A DNA stretch of 64,000 nt from Bifidobacterium [indicum] DSM 20214 = LMG 11587 (GCF_000706765.1 NZ_CP006018.1:186001-250000), one strand, 5' to 3'; positions 26,001 through 34,405 are shown, counted from the first letter of the stretch. The notes: generated by a model from the letters alone, not told the origin. Program-made: numbers and translations.

Positions 26001-28358
26001 GGTGGTCTGGTTTGTGGTGGTGCCGTTGCCGAGCTGGCCGTTCTGGTTGTTGCCCCATGCGTACAGGTTGCCGTCGCTGCCGACGGCAAGCGAGTGGGAC
26101 TGTCCGGCGGACATCTGGGCGAGTCTGACCTGTACGGTGGGGGTGTCGATGCGGACGTCGGTGCCGCCCCGCCAGGGCCCCTGGGCCGGGTCAGCCTTCC
26201 ACCGGCCCCAGCGCGCGGTCAGAATCGTGTCCCCGCTTACGGGCTTGGAGAAGTCGTAGGGCTTGTCGCCCTGGAACCAGCCGTTGAAGGTCCACCCGTC
26301 GTCCGTGGCGGGGTCGTCGGGCCGTCGGACGGTGTCGCCGACGATGACCTGCTGCGGGGGCGTGGGTGAGCCGTGTTCCGTTTTGAAGGTGACGGTGGCG
26401 GTGTCGCCGGTGTAGGTGAACCGCCGGCTGGTCTCGTCGGGCTGGGGTGCGCGGTTGGTGACGGCGGACTGGATGGTGAGGGTGACGGTGCCGAGGCTGT
26501 GCCTGGGGGAGGTGGCGTGCCACCCGTCGAACGCGCGGTATGGGCCGCCGATGTTGCGGGCCTCACCGAACAGCACCTTCGTGAGATCCCGGTCGACAGG
26601 ACGCCAGGTCCTGGCGGGCTGCGGGTTGGCAGGGTCGCTGTCGGTGGAGGTGCCGTTGCCGAGCTGGCGGAAGTGGTTCTGTCCGTACGTGTATGTTTCG
26701 CCGTCCGAGCCGAGGAGCACGGTGTAATTCTCGGCACCGGCTGCGATGCTGGTGTAGCGGAAGCCCGTGGGGGCCCCGGCGGGGGTTACCACCCGGGCTG
26801 GGGTGTCCGTGATCTTGCCTGTTCCGGTTCCGAGCTGGCCGAAATCGTTCGATCCCCACGCCCATACGCCTGTGTCGGTGATGGCGAGGGAGACGCCGGT
26901 GTCTGCGATTGCTTTACTGTTGCTGGTGTCGACTTGGGTGGCTCCGGTCAGGCCGGGGACCCGGCCGGGCTTGTCGGCGGGGTTGGCGCTGTCGGGGATG
27001 CGTCCCAGCTGTCCGGACTCGTTTCCGTTGTTCTCGACGTTCCAGGTCCAGACGGTCCCGTCCCGCGCGATGGCGATGAAATGGTCGTTGTCGTAGTCGA
27101 TGCTGTAGGCCTTGAACCTGACATCGGTCTCGACGGGGACAGGTTTGAATTCGGTCCACTGCCAGGTCCAGATTCTGCCGTCCGTGTCGAGGGCCGTATA
27201 TGCGTTTTTGCTGGGATTGCTTCCTGCTCTGATGGCGGTGAAGACGGTCCCCTCGTCCTGGTCAACCTTGTGGGGCGTCTTTTCGTCGAAGTATCCCCAG
27301 GTCCATGCCTGTCCATTGCTGTCGAGGGCCATGGAACTGTTATTGCCTGCGGAGACGGCGGTGAACGTCACCCCCTCCGGCACCTCGGCCAGACCGGGAG
27401 AGACTTGAAATATGCGGCCGGGGCGGCCGAGATTGCCGCCGAAGTCGAACCCCCAGGTCCAGATTCTGCCGTCCCGGTCCAGGGCCATGGCGTAGTTATA
27501 TCCGGCGGACACCTGGGTGAACTTCACGCCATCCGGCATGGCGGCCATCCGTGGTGCATCACAGTACAGGCTCCGGTCGCCTGTCCCCAGCTGTCCGGAA
27601 TAGTTGAATCCCCATCCGTATGCGTTGCCGTCGCTGCCCAAGGCAATGGAGAATCCACCGCCTGCGGATATATGGCTGAAGCGTACCTGGCTGCCGGGGG
27701 TGTCGATTTTGACGTTGGTGCCGCCGTGCCAGGGTCCTTTGTCTGGGCTGGTGGCCCATTTGCCCCATTTGGCGGTGAGGGTCAGGTCGGTGGTGACGGG
27801 CCTGGTGAAGTCGTAGGCGAGGTCGCCTTGGAACCATCCGTTGAAGGTCCATCCTGGCCTGGTGGGGTCGTCGTGGGGCCATGTGGCGGTCTTGCCGTCG
27901 GTGATGGTCTGGCTGGCCGGCATGCCCTGGGTGTCTGGCTGGGAGGTGAAGGTGACCGTGTGGCTGCCGGTCCTGGCCTGCGGCCCGGGGGCCTGCGCGC
28001 CGTCGGGTGCTGGTGTGGTGGCCTGTCTGGTGGTGAGTGGGTTTGGTGTGGCCAGGGTGGTGGGTGTCGCGGAGGTTGTCGTTGGCTGCGTCGCTGCTGC
28101 CGGGGACTGCGGTGTCGTGGTGGGTGACGGTGTCGCGGCCGGTGTGGTGGTTCCTGTGGGTGCGGTCAGGCCGTCATCCGCGGCTGCGGGTTGACCCCCC
28201 CCCCCGTTGATTTGGGAGTAGGGGGCGGCGGTCGTCTGGAGGGTGTCGGCGGCCTGAGCGCCCGCGGCCAGGCCGCCGCCCATGATGGACAGGGCCGCCA
28301 GGACCGCGACGGCAGGGCGCGCGAAACGACGACCATGGAACGTGTTCCAAGTGTGCAT
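23097..28358 (-). CDS. Giant RCC1/InlB-B-repeat surface protein 1, phase-variable candidate
   Basis: 1753 residues. A signal peptide (basic FHGRRFARP, hydrophobic core, AQA-A cleavage near residue 36) and a Pro/Thr/Ala-rich linker to ~130 precede three modules of ~520-530 residues. Each module has an InlB-type B-repeat (WTFNGWFQGD-like core near residues 173, 692, 1223), then GPxxGGTxVxI, the first strands of an IPT/TIG domain, seven RCC1 blades of ~50 residues (YAWGDNTNGQLGDGT-type), then VLFGxxx...DGWHATSPRHxxGTVTLTI, which looks like the rest of the TIG fold. The C terminus has LPNAG at 1713-1717, a membrane span and RQRR, a sortase-type anchor with Ala replacing Thr. Coded residues ~52-55 lie on an 11-G tract (28195-28205). 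GAGG lies 8 nt before the ATG. Role unknown; adhesion or host interaction is inference. Confidence 0.85.
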   Translation of the reverse strand: MHTWNTFHGRRFARPAVAVLAALSIMGGGLAAGAQAADTLQTTAAPYSQINGGGGQPAAADDGLTAPTGTTTPAATPSPTTTPQSPAAATQPTTTSATPTTLATPNPLTTRQATTPAPDGAQAPGPQARTGSHTVTFTSQPDTQGMPASQTITDGKTATWPHDDPTRPGWTFNGWFQGDLAYDFTRPVTTDLTLTAKWGKWATSPDKGPWHGGTNVKIDTPGSQVRFSHISAGGGFSIALGSDGNAYGWGFNYSGQLGTGDRSLYCDAPRMAAMPDGVKFTQVSAGYNYAMALDRDGRIWTWGFDFGGNLGRPGRIFQVSPGLAEVPEGVTFTAVSAGNNSSMALDSNGQAWTWGYFDEKTPHKVDQDEGTVFTAIRAGSNPSKNAYTALDTDGRIWTWQWTEFKPVPVETDVRFKAYSIDYDNDHFIAIARDGTVWTWNVENNGNESGQLGRIPDSANPADKPGRVPGLTGATQVDTSNSKAIADTGVSLAITDTGVWAWGSNDFGQLGTGTGKITDTPARVVTPAGAPTGFRYTSIAAGAENYTVLLGSDGETYTYGQNHFRQLGNGTSTDSDPANPQPARTWRPVDRDLTKVLFGEARNIGGPYRAFDGWHATSPRHSLGTVTLTIQSAVTNRAPQPDETSRRFTYTGDTATVTFKTEHGSPTPPQQVIVGDTVRRPDDPATDDGWTFNGWFQGDKPYDFSKPVSGDTILTARWGRWKADPAQGPWRGGTDVRIDTPTVQVRLAQMSAGQSHSLAVGSDGNLYAWGNNQNGQLGNGTTTNQTTATKATTPTGTGFIQTAAGGSHSMALDRDGRIWTWGSNEKGQLGRTPDDNNPADRPGKAATPAGMTFIAVSAGTDHSTALDRDGNIWTWGDNQYSQLGFSTGTETTTTTPTGVGVPEAAFASVSAGARHSIGLDTNGTAWTWGGRDTTSNTNDDDLTGHTDFTPSPVDTGLRLTAVSAGADHSVGVARNGTVYTWGHNENGQLGRTPTGAEPAGRPGPVPGPSGATGVSAGRTHSVVLTGSGAWAWGGNQYGQLGTTTGNGTSDGVTPARVPNPRGTPSGFAYTSLSTSPVGSHTLAVGSDGDTYASGANGTGQLGTGTSDADAAHPDPAMVSRPAGSPVTGVLFGAKPSAGEVRRRTDGWHAASPRHRPETVPLTIRSGTGQARDEDTSLQFMYTGDMATLTFTTQHGRTPDTQQVPTGEPTRRPEDPSENGWTFDGWFNGDIAYDFTAPLEHDLTVTARWHRTGRWVLSPDHGSEYGDDTVTLTAPAAPDIRLASIDTGGTTSLGIGSDGQLYAWGDNTNGQLGDGTTTRRTTPVRVAKPDGTGDGFTWTQAAAGRTHSAAVGSDGNLYAWGDNTQGQLGDGTTSRHARPVKVSRPAGTDSTFTWIRAAAGDGYTMALGSDDNLYAWGSLPGGLGDTAHTTGSSRPVRVALPQDAPPAFRYEQIAAGDTHAAAIGSDGQLYTWGSNTHGQLGHDDTGTPAAAAATAGTADPQQPAGYVQASAGGDHTLAIDRQGRLWAWGRLADGTDTTTPTRIQPAGTAETYRFTHTSTGRNHSAATGQDHRTWTWGDNTQGQLGHTTDTPGTPTVITGLNTTLTATGGDTTIAIDTNGSTQAWGDNTNGQTGHGDTNPTPAPRKASIPPQPTPTGLAIDNDTLPLRQTGAGTWQATTTAHDPGTAPARVRWTLAGQPQPDDTSNTYTYRHTGSLPNAGGAGIILLITAGMLGIATSDANRQRRVPPTTTNTSHE
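28195..28205 (-). repeat. Homopolymeric tract of 11 G (coding strand) inside giant gene 1
   Basis: Eleven consecutive C on the plus strand encode GGG GGG GGG GG(T) early in the 1753-residue protein. With 10 G the frame becomes VNPQPRMTA then stop; with 12 G it becomes STRSRG then stop. As given, the gene is in frame. Confidence 0.9.
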
Positions 28359-28402
28359 ACGACAAACCTCACCAACTCATATCCCCGCCCGGATGACAGC
28401 CG

Positions 28403-28424
28403 CCGAATCGCCCCCATGACGAAA
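28403..28424 (-). promoter_or_regulatory. Leader element of giant gene 1
   Basis: On the minus strand TTTCGTCATGGGGGCGATTC. It aligns in position and sequence with leader hairpins of the two other giant genes (34125-34148, 53407-53428) but its own stem is degenerate. Confidence 0.4.
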
Positions 28425-28458
28425 CCGGAACAGCCCGGACCGAGGATCACCCCTTCAA

Positions 28459-28472
28459 AAGTAAACTTACTT
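28459..28472. promoter_or_regulatory. Palindrome upstream of giant gene 1
   Basis: AAGTAAACTTACTT: arms AAGTAA/TTACTT around AC, about 100 bases before the ATG. It is a candidate operator in an otherwise G+C-rich stretch. Confidence 0.4.
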
Positions 28473-28634
28473 GACCCTACCATCCCCTAGTCCCCACGCG
28501 CAACATGGACCATGCACGGACGCAACCAGGCAAGTCAAAACAAGCGAACGTGGGCGCTCGCGACGCGGGCCGGCCCGGCCAATGGTATACACGCTCAGCT
28601 GCGAGGCGTGGGTCGGTTTGATGTGGAGGGGGGT

Positions 28635-28700
28635 GGAGGCGGTCCGTTGTTGGGGTGTGGGGGCGGACCGCCTCCGGTGGCCAGGGGGTTGGGACCCCTT
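28635..28700 (-). terminator. Tandem trailer hairpins after the second giant surface gene
   Basis: GGAGGCGGTCCG (28635-28646) pairs with CGGACCGCCTCC (28664-28675), 12 bp perfect. A second AGGGG/CCCCT stem (from 28683) lies nearer the gene. Counterpart of 23021-23085. Confidence 0.6.
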
Positions 28701-28729
28701 TTGGTGTGGCCTCTTACTCATGTGAAGTG

Positions 28730-31700
28730 TTAATGGTGTTTGGGGATGCGCCGCTGCCGGTTGGCTGTGGCGGCGGCAAGGATAAGGGTGCCTGCGATGA
28801 TCAGGAGGACGATGCCTGTGCCTCCGGCATTGGGCAGGGTGAAGATGTGCAGATAGGTGTACGTGTTGGAGGTGTCATCGGGCTGGGCCTGTCCGGCGAG
28901 GGTCCATCTGACGCGCACGGGCACAGCCCCGGGGTCGTGGGCCGTGGTGGTCGCCTCCCAGGTGTTCGGTCCTGTCCGGCGCAGGGGGAGCGTGGTGGAG
29001 TCGATGGTCAGGTCGGTGGGTGTTGGGTGAGGGGGAATGGCGGAGGTGCATGGCGTGGGGGTTTCGCCGGTGTCCCCGTGTCCGCCCTGTCCGTTGGAGT
29101 TGTTTCCCCATGCCTGGGTGTTGCCGCTAGTGTCGATGGCGATGGTGGTGTCGGCCATGCTGGCGGTGACGGTGGTGTTCAGACCGGGTATGACCGTGGG
29201 CCGCTTTGGGGTGCTGGTGGCGTGCCCGAGCTGTCCATTGGTGTTGTCGCCCCAGGTCCAGGTGCGGTGGTCTTCTCCGGTGGCGGTGTAGTGGGCGCGC
29301 CCGGTGGACGTGTGGGTGAACCGGTATGTATCGGTCGTGCCTGCGGGCTGGATACGTGCGGGGGTTGCGGTATCGGTGCCGTCGGCGAGGGTGCCCCAGA
29401 CCCAGAGACGTCCCTGCAGGTCGATGGCCATAGTGTGGTCGCCTGCGGCGCTGGCCTGAACATAGCCTACGGGCTGCTGCGGGTCGTCCCAGGCGGCCAC
29501 GGTGGGTGTGGCTGCGGCGGCAGGTACTCCGGTGTCGGCGTGGCCGAGCTGCCCATGTGTGTTCGATCCCCAGGTATACAGGTTCTCATCCGACCCGATC
29601 GCCGTGGCATGCCTGTCACCGGCAGCGATTTTCTCGAAGCGGAACGTGGGTGGCACGCCTTGAGGCAGGGCGACCATGACGGGTCGGGTGCTGGCGGTGG
29701 TGCCGTTGATGTCACCGAGTCCACCGGGCAGACTGCCCCAGATATACAGGTTGTCGTCTGACCCGATCGCCAAGGTGTATCCGTCACCGGCTGCGACCCG
29801 AATCCAGGTGAGCCCCTTCCCGCCAGGGAGGATGACCTTGACGGGTGTGGTGCGTTGGGTGTTGGTGCCGTCTCCGAGTTGCCCGCAGGTGTTGTCTCCC
29901 CATGCGTACAGGTTGCCGTCGGATCCGACGGCGGCGCTGTGGGTGCGTCCGGCCGCGGCCTGCACCCAGAAGAACCCGGTGTCGGTGCCGTCTGGGCGGG
30001 GAATCAGGGTGGGAGTGGTGTGCTGGCTTGTGGTGCCGTCTCCGAGTTGGCCGTCGGTGTTGTCTCCCCATGCGTACAGGTTGCCGTCCGAACCGACGCC
30101 CAGGGAGGACGATCCGCCCGTATCCACGGATGCCAGACGGAGGCCGGGTGCTGCGGGTGCGGTCAGGGTAAGCGTGTCACCACCGTGTTCACTGCCGTGG
30201 TCCGGGCTCAGGACCCATCGGCCGGTGCGGTGCCAGCGTCCGGTCACGGTCAGGTCGTGCTCCAGGGGCGCGGCGAAATCGTAGGCCACGTCCCCGTCGA
30301 ACCACCCGTCGAAGGTCCACCCCTCCTCGGACGGGTCCGCGGGGCGCTGGGTGGGCTCTCCCGCGGCAACCTGCTGCGCGGGTGTGGGGGCGCCGTGATC
30401 GGACACGAAGCTCAGAGTAACGATGTTGCCCGTGAAAGTGAACGTCAGACCAGTGTCCTCGGTTCTGACTGGGGCTGAGCGAATGCCGGTGGAGGACTTG
30501 ACGGTCAGGGAGACGGTCTCAGGCCTGTGCCGGGGCGAGACGGTAAGCCACCCGCCCGCTGTGCGCTGCACTTTGCCAATATTCGGTTTGGTGCCGAACA
30601 GAACACTCGTGATTGAGGCGCCCACTGGATGCCAGACCATCGTCGGTTTATTTGCCCCTGCCAGGCCAACAGTCGCTTCATTGATGGTGTTGTCTCCGAG
30701 CTGCCCGCTGGCGTTACTTCCGAACGCATATGCTTCGCCGTTGGAACCGATGGTCAGTGTGTGCTCGCCCGACATGCTGGCGACGGCGTTGGTATACACG
30801 AACCCCGCGGGTGTCCCCTCTGGTGCCGGTATGCGTTCGGGGGTGTCGACACCGCTGCTGGATCCGTTGTTGGTACCGGTGCCCAGCTGGCCCTGGGCGT
30901 TGAGGCCCCATCCCCAAACGTCGGTGCCGGTGATGGCGATAGAGTACCTGCGGCCGGCGCTGATGCCGGTTGCTCCGGTGAGGCCGGGGACCCGTCCGGG
31001 CCGGTTGGCGGGTGCGGTGGTGGTTGGGGATCGGCCCAGCTGCCTGGTCGACCAGTTTCCCCAAGACTGGACGGTGCCGTCCTGAGCGATTGCCAGGGAG
31101 TGGTAGTAGCCGGCGCTGACGGCTGTGAATCGTAGGTCGGTATCTACCGGGGCAAGATCGGTGCCGCCGGCGTGACCGAGTACGGTTTCGGTGCGGATGT
31201 GGCTGTTGTCGATGCCGCCACCCCAGGACCATGCGGTTCCGTCGGCAGATAGGCCTATGGAGTGCGTGAGGCCGGCACTGACCATAGTGAATGCGGTTCC
31301 CCTCGATGGCCTTATTTTCTCAGGTGTTGCATCGTTGGTACCGCTGGTGTCGCGCCCCAGCTGTTTGTAGGTGTTATTTCCCCAGGTCCAGATGTTGCCA
31401 TCCTGGTCCAAGGCTGCAGAGTGTGTCCGCCCGGCGCTGACGGCGATGAAACCTACGTCCTTGGGTGCGGCGACCAGGCCTGGTCGTCTTGCAGGGGTTG
31501 CCGCGGTGGGAGTGCGGCCCAGCTGTCCGTCCGAGTCGAATCCCCAAGTCCAGATTCTGCCTTCGCTGTCGAGAGCCATGACGTGATAAAAACCGGCGGA
31601 TACCTGAATGATTTTCGCACCCTCGGGCGTGAAGACCGGTATCGGGGCAGGCAGGTCGTTTTTTTCATATTCGGCTACTTGCGAGTAGTGGTTGTAACCC

Positions 31701-34075
31701 CATCCGTATACGTTGCCGTCGCTGCCGACGGCCAGAGAGCAGTTCCTGCCTGCAGTTATTTGGGCGTATCGTACCTCGGAGGTGCTTCGGCTAAGGTGCA
31801 CTTCGGTGCCGCCTTGCCATGGTCCTTGTGTGGGTGTGGTGGTCCATTGTGCCCATTTGGCGGTGAGGGTGAGGTCGTGGGTGACGGGTTGGGAGAAGTC
31901 GTATGGAGTGTCTCCTTGGAACCAGCCGTTGAAGGTCCATCCGTCGTGGGTGGGTGGGTCGTCGGGTCGTGGGGCGGTGTCGCCTTTGGGGATGGTCTGG
32001 GGTGGTGGGGGTGTGCCGTGGTCGGTGTGGTAGGTGATGGTGGCGGTGTCGCCGGTGTAGGTGAACCGGCAGCTGGTGTCGTCGGGTTGGGGTGTGCCGT
32101 GGTCGGTGTGTGTGATGGTGAGGGTGACGGTGCCGATGGGGTGTCTGGGCGAGGTGGTGTGCCATCCGTCGGGTTCGCGGTGGGGTGTGGCAAGGTTGTG
32201 TGACTGGCCGAAGAGGATGTCAGTGGGTTGCCAGTGGGTGGGCTGCCAGGTGGTGGTGGGCCGTGTGGTGGGGTTTTGAGTGTTGTCGCCGAGCTGGCCG
32301 GTGGTGTTGTTGCCGGTGGCGTAGGTGTGGCCGTCGTTACCGAGGAGGAGGGTGTGGGCCGGGGTGCCGGTGCCGGTGGTGGCGGGTGCGGCGGCGGTGT
32401 AGTGGAAGCCGGGTGCTGCCCTGTCGGGTGCGGGGATGGGTGCGGGCGTGGTGACGTCGTCGGTGCTGCCGCCGAGCTGGCCGTGGTCGTTGAGGCCCCA
32501 TGCCCATGCGGTGTCGGGGGTGATGGCGGTGCTGACACCAGTGCCGGCGTTGACGCGGGTGGCTTCGGTGGGTCCGGGAGCCTGTCCGGGCCGGTCGGCG
32601 GGGTTGGCGCTGTCGGGGGTGCGGCCGAGCTGGCCGTGGCTGTTGCGGCCCCAGGTCCAGACGGTGCCGTCGCGGGCGATGGCGATGGCGTGGTCGTCGC
32701 CGCTGCTGACGGCGGTGAAGCGTTGGGTGGTGTCGACGGGGGCGGGGGTGTCCCGGGGGCCGTCGTGGCCGACGGCGCCGGTGTCGGTGTCGGCCCAGGA
32801 CCAGATCCTGCCGTCGGTGTCGAGGGCCATGGCGGAGCCGGCGGAGGAGCTGACGGCGGTGAAGGCGGTGCCTGTGGGCATGGGGACCCTGGCGGGGGTG
32901 GCGCCGTTGCCGGTGCGGCCGAGGCTGTTGCGGCCCCAGGTCCATACCCCGCCGTCGGTGTCGAGGGCCATGGAGTGGTGGGGGGCGGCGCTGACGGCGG
33001 TGAACCTTACACCCGCGGGCGTGGCGGCGGGTCCGGGCCTGGAGGCCTGGCCTCCGGTGGTGCCGCGGCCGAGGGAGCCGTCGGTGTCGTCGCCCCAGGT
33101 CCATGCCCTGCCGTCGCGGTCGAGGGCGATGGCGTGGGAGTCGCCGGCAGCGATGGCGGTGAACCCGACCCTGTCGGGCATGGCGGCCATGGCGGGGGCG
33201 GCGCGGTGGGAGGGCGCGCCCTCGCCGGCGCCAAGCTGGCCGGTGGTGTTGTCGCCCCAGGTGTAGGCGTTGCCGTCGCTGCCGAGCGCGACGGAGAACC
33301 CGGCCCCGGCGGCGACCTGGGTGAACCTCACCCCGTCGGCCGCGTCGGAGATCCTGACGTCGGTGCCGCCCTGCCAGGGGCCCCGGTCGGGGGTCACGGA
33401 CCGGCGGCCCCACCGGGCGGTCAGCGTCACGTCGCCGGTCACGGGCGCGGAGAAGTCGTACGCGGCGTCGTCCAGGAACCACCCGTTGAACGTCCACCCC
33501 GGCCGGGACGGATCCTCACGCGGCCAGGACGCCGTGCCCCCGTCCGGCACCGACTGCGCCCCCGGCACGCCCGTGCTGTCCGCCTCCGACGAGAACGACA
33601 CCGTATGCACCACACCCGCGCGCACACCCACCGCCGTCTGCACGGAAGGGGCGTCCGCGGCGTGGGACGACAAGGGGCTCGACGTCGCCAACCCTGCCGG
33701 ACCCGAAGGCAACACCACACGGGACCGGCCGGCAGCCGACAAAGAGGACACACCCGAAACAGTGGGGCCACCCGACGAGGACACGCCGGAAGACAGGGAG
33801 CCACCGGACGAAGACGACGAGGCATCGGAAGAAGAGGACGACGAGGCGTCGGACGACGGGGAAGGGACCCGATCCGGACCATCCACCGGGACGGGGCGAG
33901 CCTGGCCGCTGTCGGCAGGGGCCAGGACCCCGGGTGCCGCCCCAGCGGACACCGGGGAATCGACCGCCTGCGCAATGGACACCAGGCCGGCACCCAAGAC
34001 CGCCATCACCGACACGACGGCAACCACCGGGCGAGCCAAACGACGACGGCTCTGGAACACGTTCCACATACGCAT
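28730..34075 (-). CDS. Giant RCC1/InlB-B-repeat surface protein 2
   Basis: 1781 residues, a tandem paralogue of the gene at 23097. Signal peptide in the first ~37 residues (FQSRRRLARP then hydrophobic core ending AQA), a Ser-rich, low-complexity linker, then three modules with B-repeat cores near residues 197, 715 and 1255, each followed by an IPT/TIG-like half, seven RCC1 blades and the other IPT/TIG-like half. The third module is close to that of protein 1 (both have RWHRTGRWVLSPDHGSE). LPNAG at 1747-1751, a membrane span and a short basic tail RQRRIPKHH end it. The tail is shorter than that of protein 1: a TAA occurs where DNA matching the last codons of gene 1 continues in another frame. 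GAGGA lies 9 nt before the first ATG; no homopolymer tract like that of gene 1 was seen. Confidence 0.85.
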   Translation of the reverse strand: MRMWNVFQSRRRLARPVVAVVSVMAVLGAGLVSIAQAVDSPVSAGAAPGVLAPADSGQARPVPVDGPDRVPSPSSDASSSSSSDASSSSSGGSLSSGVSSSGGPTVSGVSSLSAAGRSRVVLPSGPAGLATSSPLSSHAADAPSVQTAVGVRAGVVHTVSFSSEADSTGVPGAQSVPDGGTASWPREDPSRPGWTFNGWFLDDAAYDFSAPVTGDVTLTARWGRRSVTPDRGPWQGGTDVRISDAADGVRFTQVAAGAGFSVALGSDGNAYTWGDNTTGQLGAGEGAPSHRAAPAMAAMPDRVGFTAIAAGDSHAIALDRDGRAWTWGDDTDGSLGRGTTGGQASRPGPAATPAGVRFTAVSAAPHHSMALDTDGGVWTWGRNSLGRTGNGATPARVPMPTGTAFTAVSSSAGSAMALDTDGRIWSWADTDTGAVGHDGPRDTPAPVDTTQRFTAVSSGDDHAIAIARDGTVWTWGRNSHGQLGRTPDSANPADRPGQAPGPTEATRVNAGTGVSTAITPDTAWAWGLNDHGQLGGSTDDVTTPAPIPAPDRAAPGFHYTAAAPATTGTGTPAHTLLLGNDGHTYATGNNTTGQLGDNTQNPTTRPTTTWQPTHWQPTDILFGQSHNLATPHREPDGWHTTSPRHPIGTVTLTITHTDHGTPQPDDTSCRFTYTGDTATITYHTDHGTPPPPQTIPKGDTAPRPDDPPTHDGWTFNGWFQGDTPYDFSQPVTHDLTLTAKWAQWTTTPTQGPWQGGTEVHLSRSTSEVRYAQITAGRNCSLAVGSDGNVYGWGYNHYSQVAEYEKNDLPAPIPVFTPEGAKIIQVSAGFYHVMALDSEGRIWTWGFDSDGQLGRTPTAATPARRPGLVAAPKDVGFIAVSAGRTHSAALDQDGNIWTWGNNTYKQLGRDTSGTNDATPEKIRPSRGTAFTMVSAGLTHSIGLSADGTAWSWGGGIDNSHIRTETVLGHAGGTDLAPVDTDLRFTAVSAGYYHSLAIAQDGTVQSWGNWSTRQLGRSPTTTAPANRPGRVPGLTGATGISAGRRYSIAITGTDVWGWGLNAQGQLGTGTNNGSSSGVDTPERIPAPEGTPAGFVYTNAVASMSGEHTLTIGSNGEAYAFGSNASGQLGDNTINEATVGLAGANKPTMVWHPVGASITSVLFGTKPNIGKVQRTAGGWLTVSPRHRPETVSLTVKSSTGIRSAPVRTEDTGLTFTFTGNIVTLSFVSDHGAPTPAQQVAAGEPTQRPADPSEEGWTFDGWFDGDVAYDFAAPLEHDLTVTGRWHRTGRWVLSPDHGSEHGGDTLTLTAPAAPGLRLASVDTGGSSSLGVGSDGNLYAWGDNTDGQLGDGTTSQHTTPTLIPRPDGTDTGFFWVQAAAGRTHSAAVGSDGNLYAWGDNTCGQLGDGTNTQRTTPVKVILPGGKGLTWIRVAAGDGYTLAIGSDDNLYIWGSLPGGLGDINGTTASTRPVMVALPQGVPPTFRFEKIAAGDRHATAIGSDENLYTWGSNTHGQLGHADTGVPAAAATPTVAAWDDPQQPVGYVQASAAGDHTMAIDLQGRLWVWGTLADGTDTATPARIQPAGTTDTYRFTHTSTGRAHYTATGEDHRTWTWGDNTNGQLGHATSTPKRPTVIPGLNTTVTASMADTTIAIDTSGNTQAWGNNSNGQGGHGDTGETPTPCTSAIPPHPTPTDLTIDSTTLPLRRTGPNTWEATTTAHDPGAVPVRVRWTLAGQAQPDDTSNTYTYLHIFTLPNAGGTGIVLLIIAGTLILAAATANRQRRIPKHH

Positions 34076-34124
34076 ACGCGTTGATTCCTCATCAACTCAC
34101 ACCCTCGTCCGATCAACGGTGACA

Positions 34125-34148
34125 GATTCGCCTCCCCCGTGGCGAATC
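34125..34148 (-). promoter_or_regulatory. Leader hairpin of giant gene 2
   Basis: GATTCGCC (34125-34132) pairs with GGCGAATC (34141-34148), 8 bp perfect, with a loop that reads ACGGGGGA on the minus strand. It lies about 50 bases before the ATG and matches the leader hairpin of giant gene 3 in structure with different paired bases. Confidence 0.5.
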
Positions 34149-34225
34149 AGGACCGGATCAAGGGCTATCCCAACATCAGATTAGAGGTATACCGTACCAT
34201 TGCACCCTGCAGTCGACCCGCAGGA

Positions 34226-34242
34226 TGAAACAAATTGTTTCA
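34226..34242. promoter_or_regulatory. Perfect 17-bp palindrome upstream of giant gene 2
   Basis: TGAAACAA-A-TTGTTTCA, about 150 bases before the ATG. Perfect 8-bp arms in A/T-rich sequence suggest an operator for a dimeric regulator. Confidence 0.5.
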
Positions 34243-34405
34243 CGCTGGTAGTGAATTGTAGGTGCACCAGCCCTGTCGACGGTGAGTAGGGCTGAGTGAT
34301 GCCGCCAGAACGAGTGGTTGTAGCCGGAGCCAAGTCGTAATGCCGAATGAGGGGCGGATGGCCCCGGTCTGGCCGGTATACCCGTATCGGCTGGAATCGG
34401 TAGGC

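Larger units (their letters stand above)
28359..28729. other. 371-bp region between giant genes 1 and 2
   Basis: Holds the leader and presumed promoter of giant gene 1 (minus strand) up to about 28500 and the trailer hairpins of giant gene 2 (28635-28700). In the leader are a GGGGG-containing element (28403-28424) and a palindrome AAGTAA-AC-TTACTT (28459-28472). I see no gene here. A clear -35/-10 pair was not found. Confidence 0.5.
34076..34405. other. 330-bp region between pgl and giant gene 2
   Basis: The right part (34243-34405), downstream of pgl, shows no gene and no convincing terminator. The left part is the leader and upstream region of giant gene 2, with a hairpin (34125-34148) and a perfect palindrome (34226-34242). 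Hexamers such as TATACC on the minus strand near 34188 could be a -10 but the promoter is not certain. Confidence 0.5.

Noticed and set aside
23139-34084. Several plus-strand frames of 300-670 codons over the giant genes
   Set aside because: They are Gly/Val-rich mirror images of the RCC1 repeats. The minus strand has signal peptides, repeats and anchors in frame.
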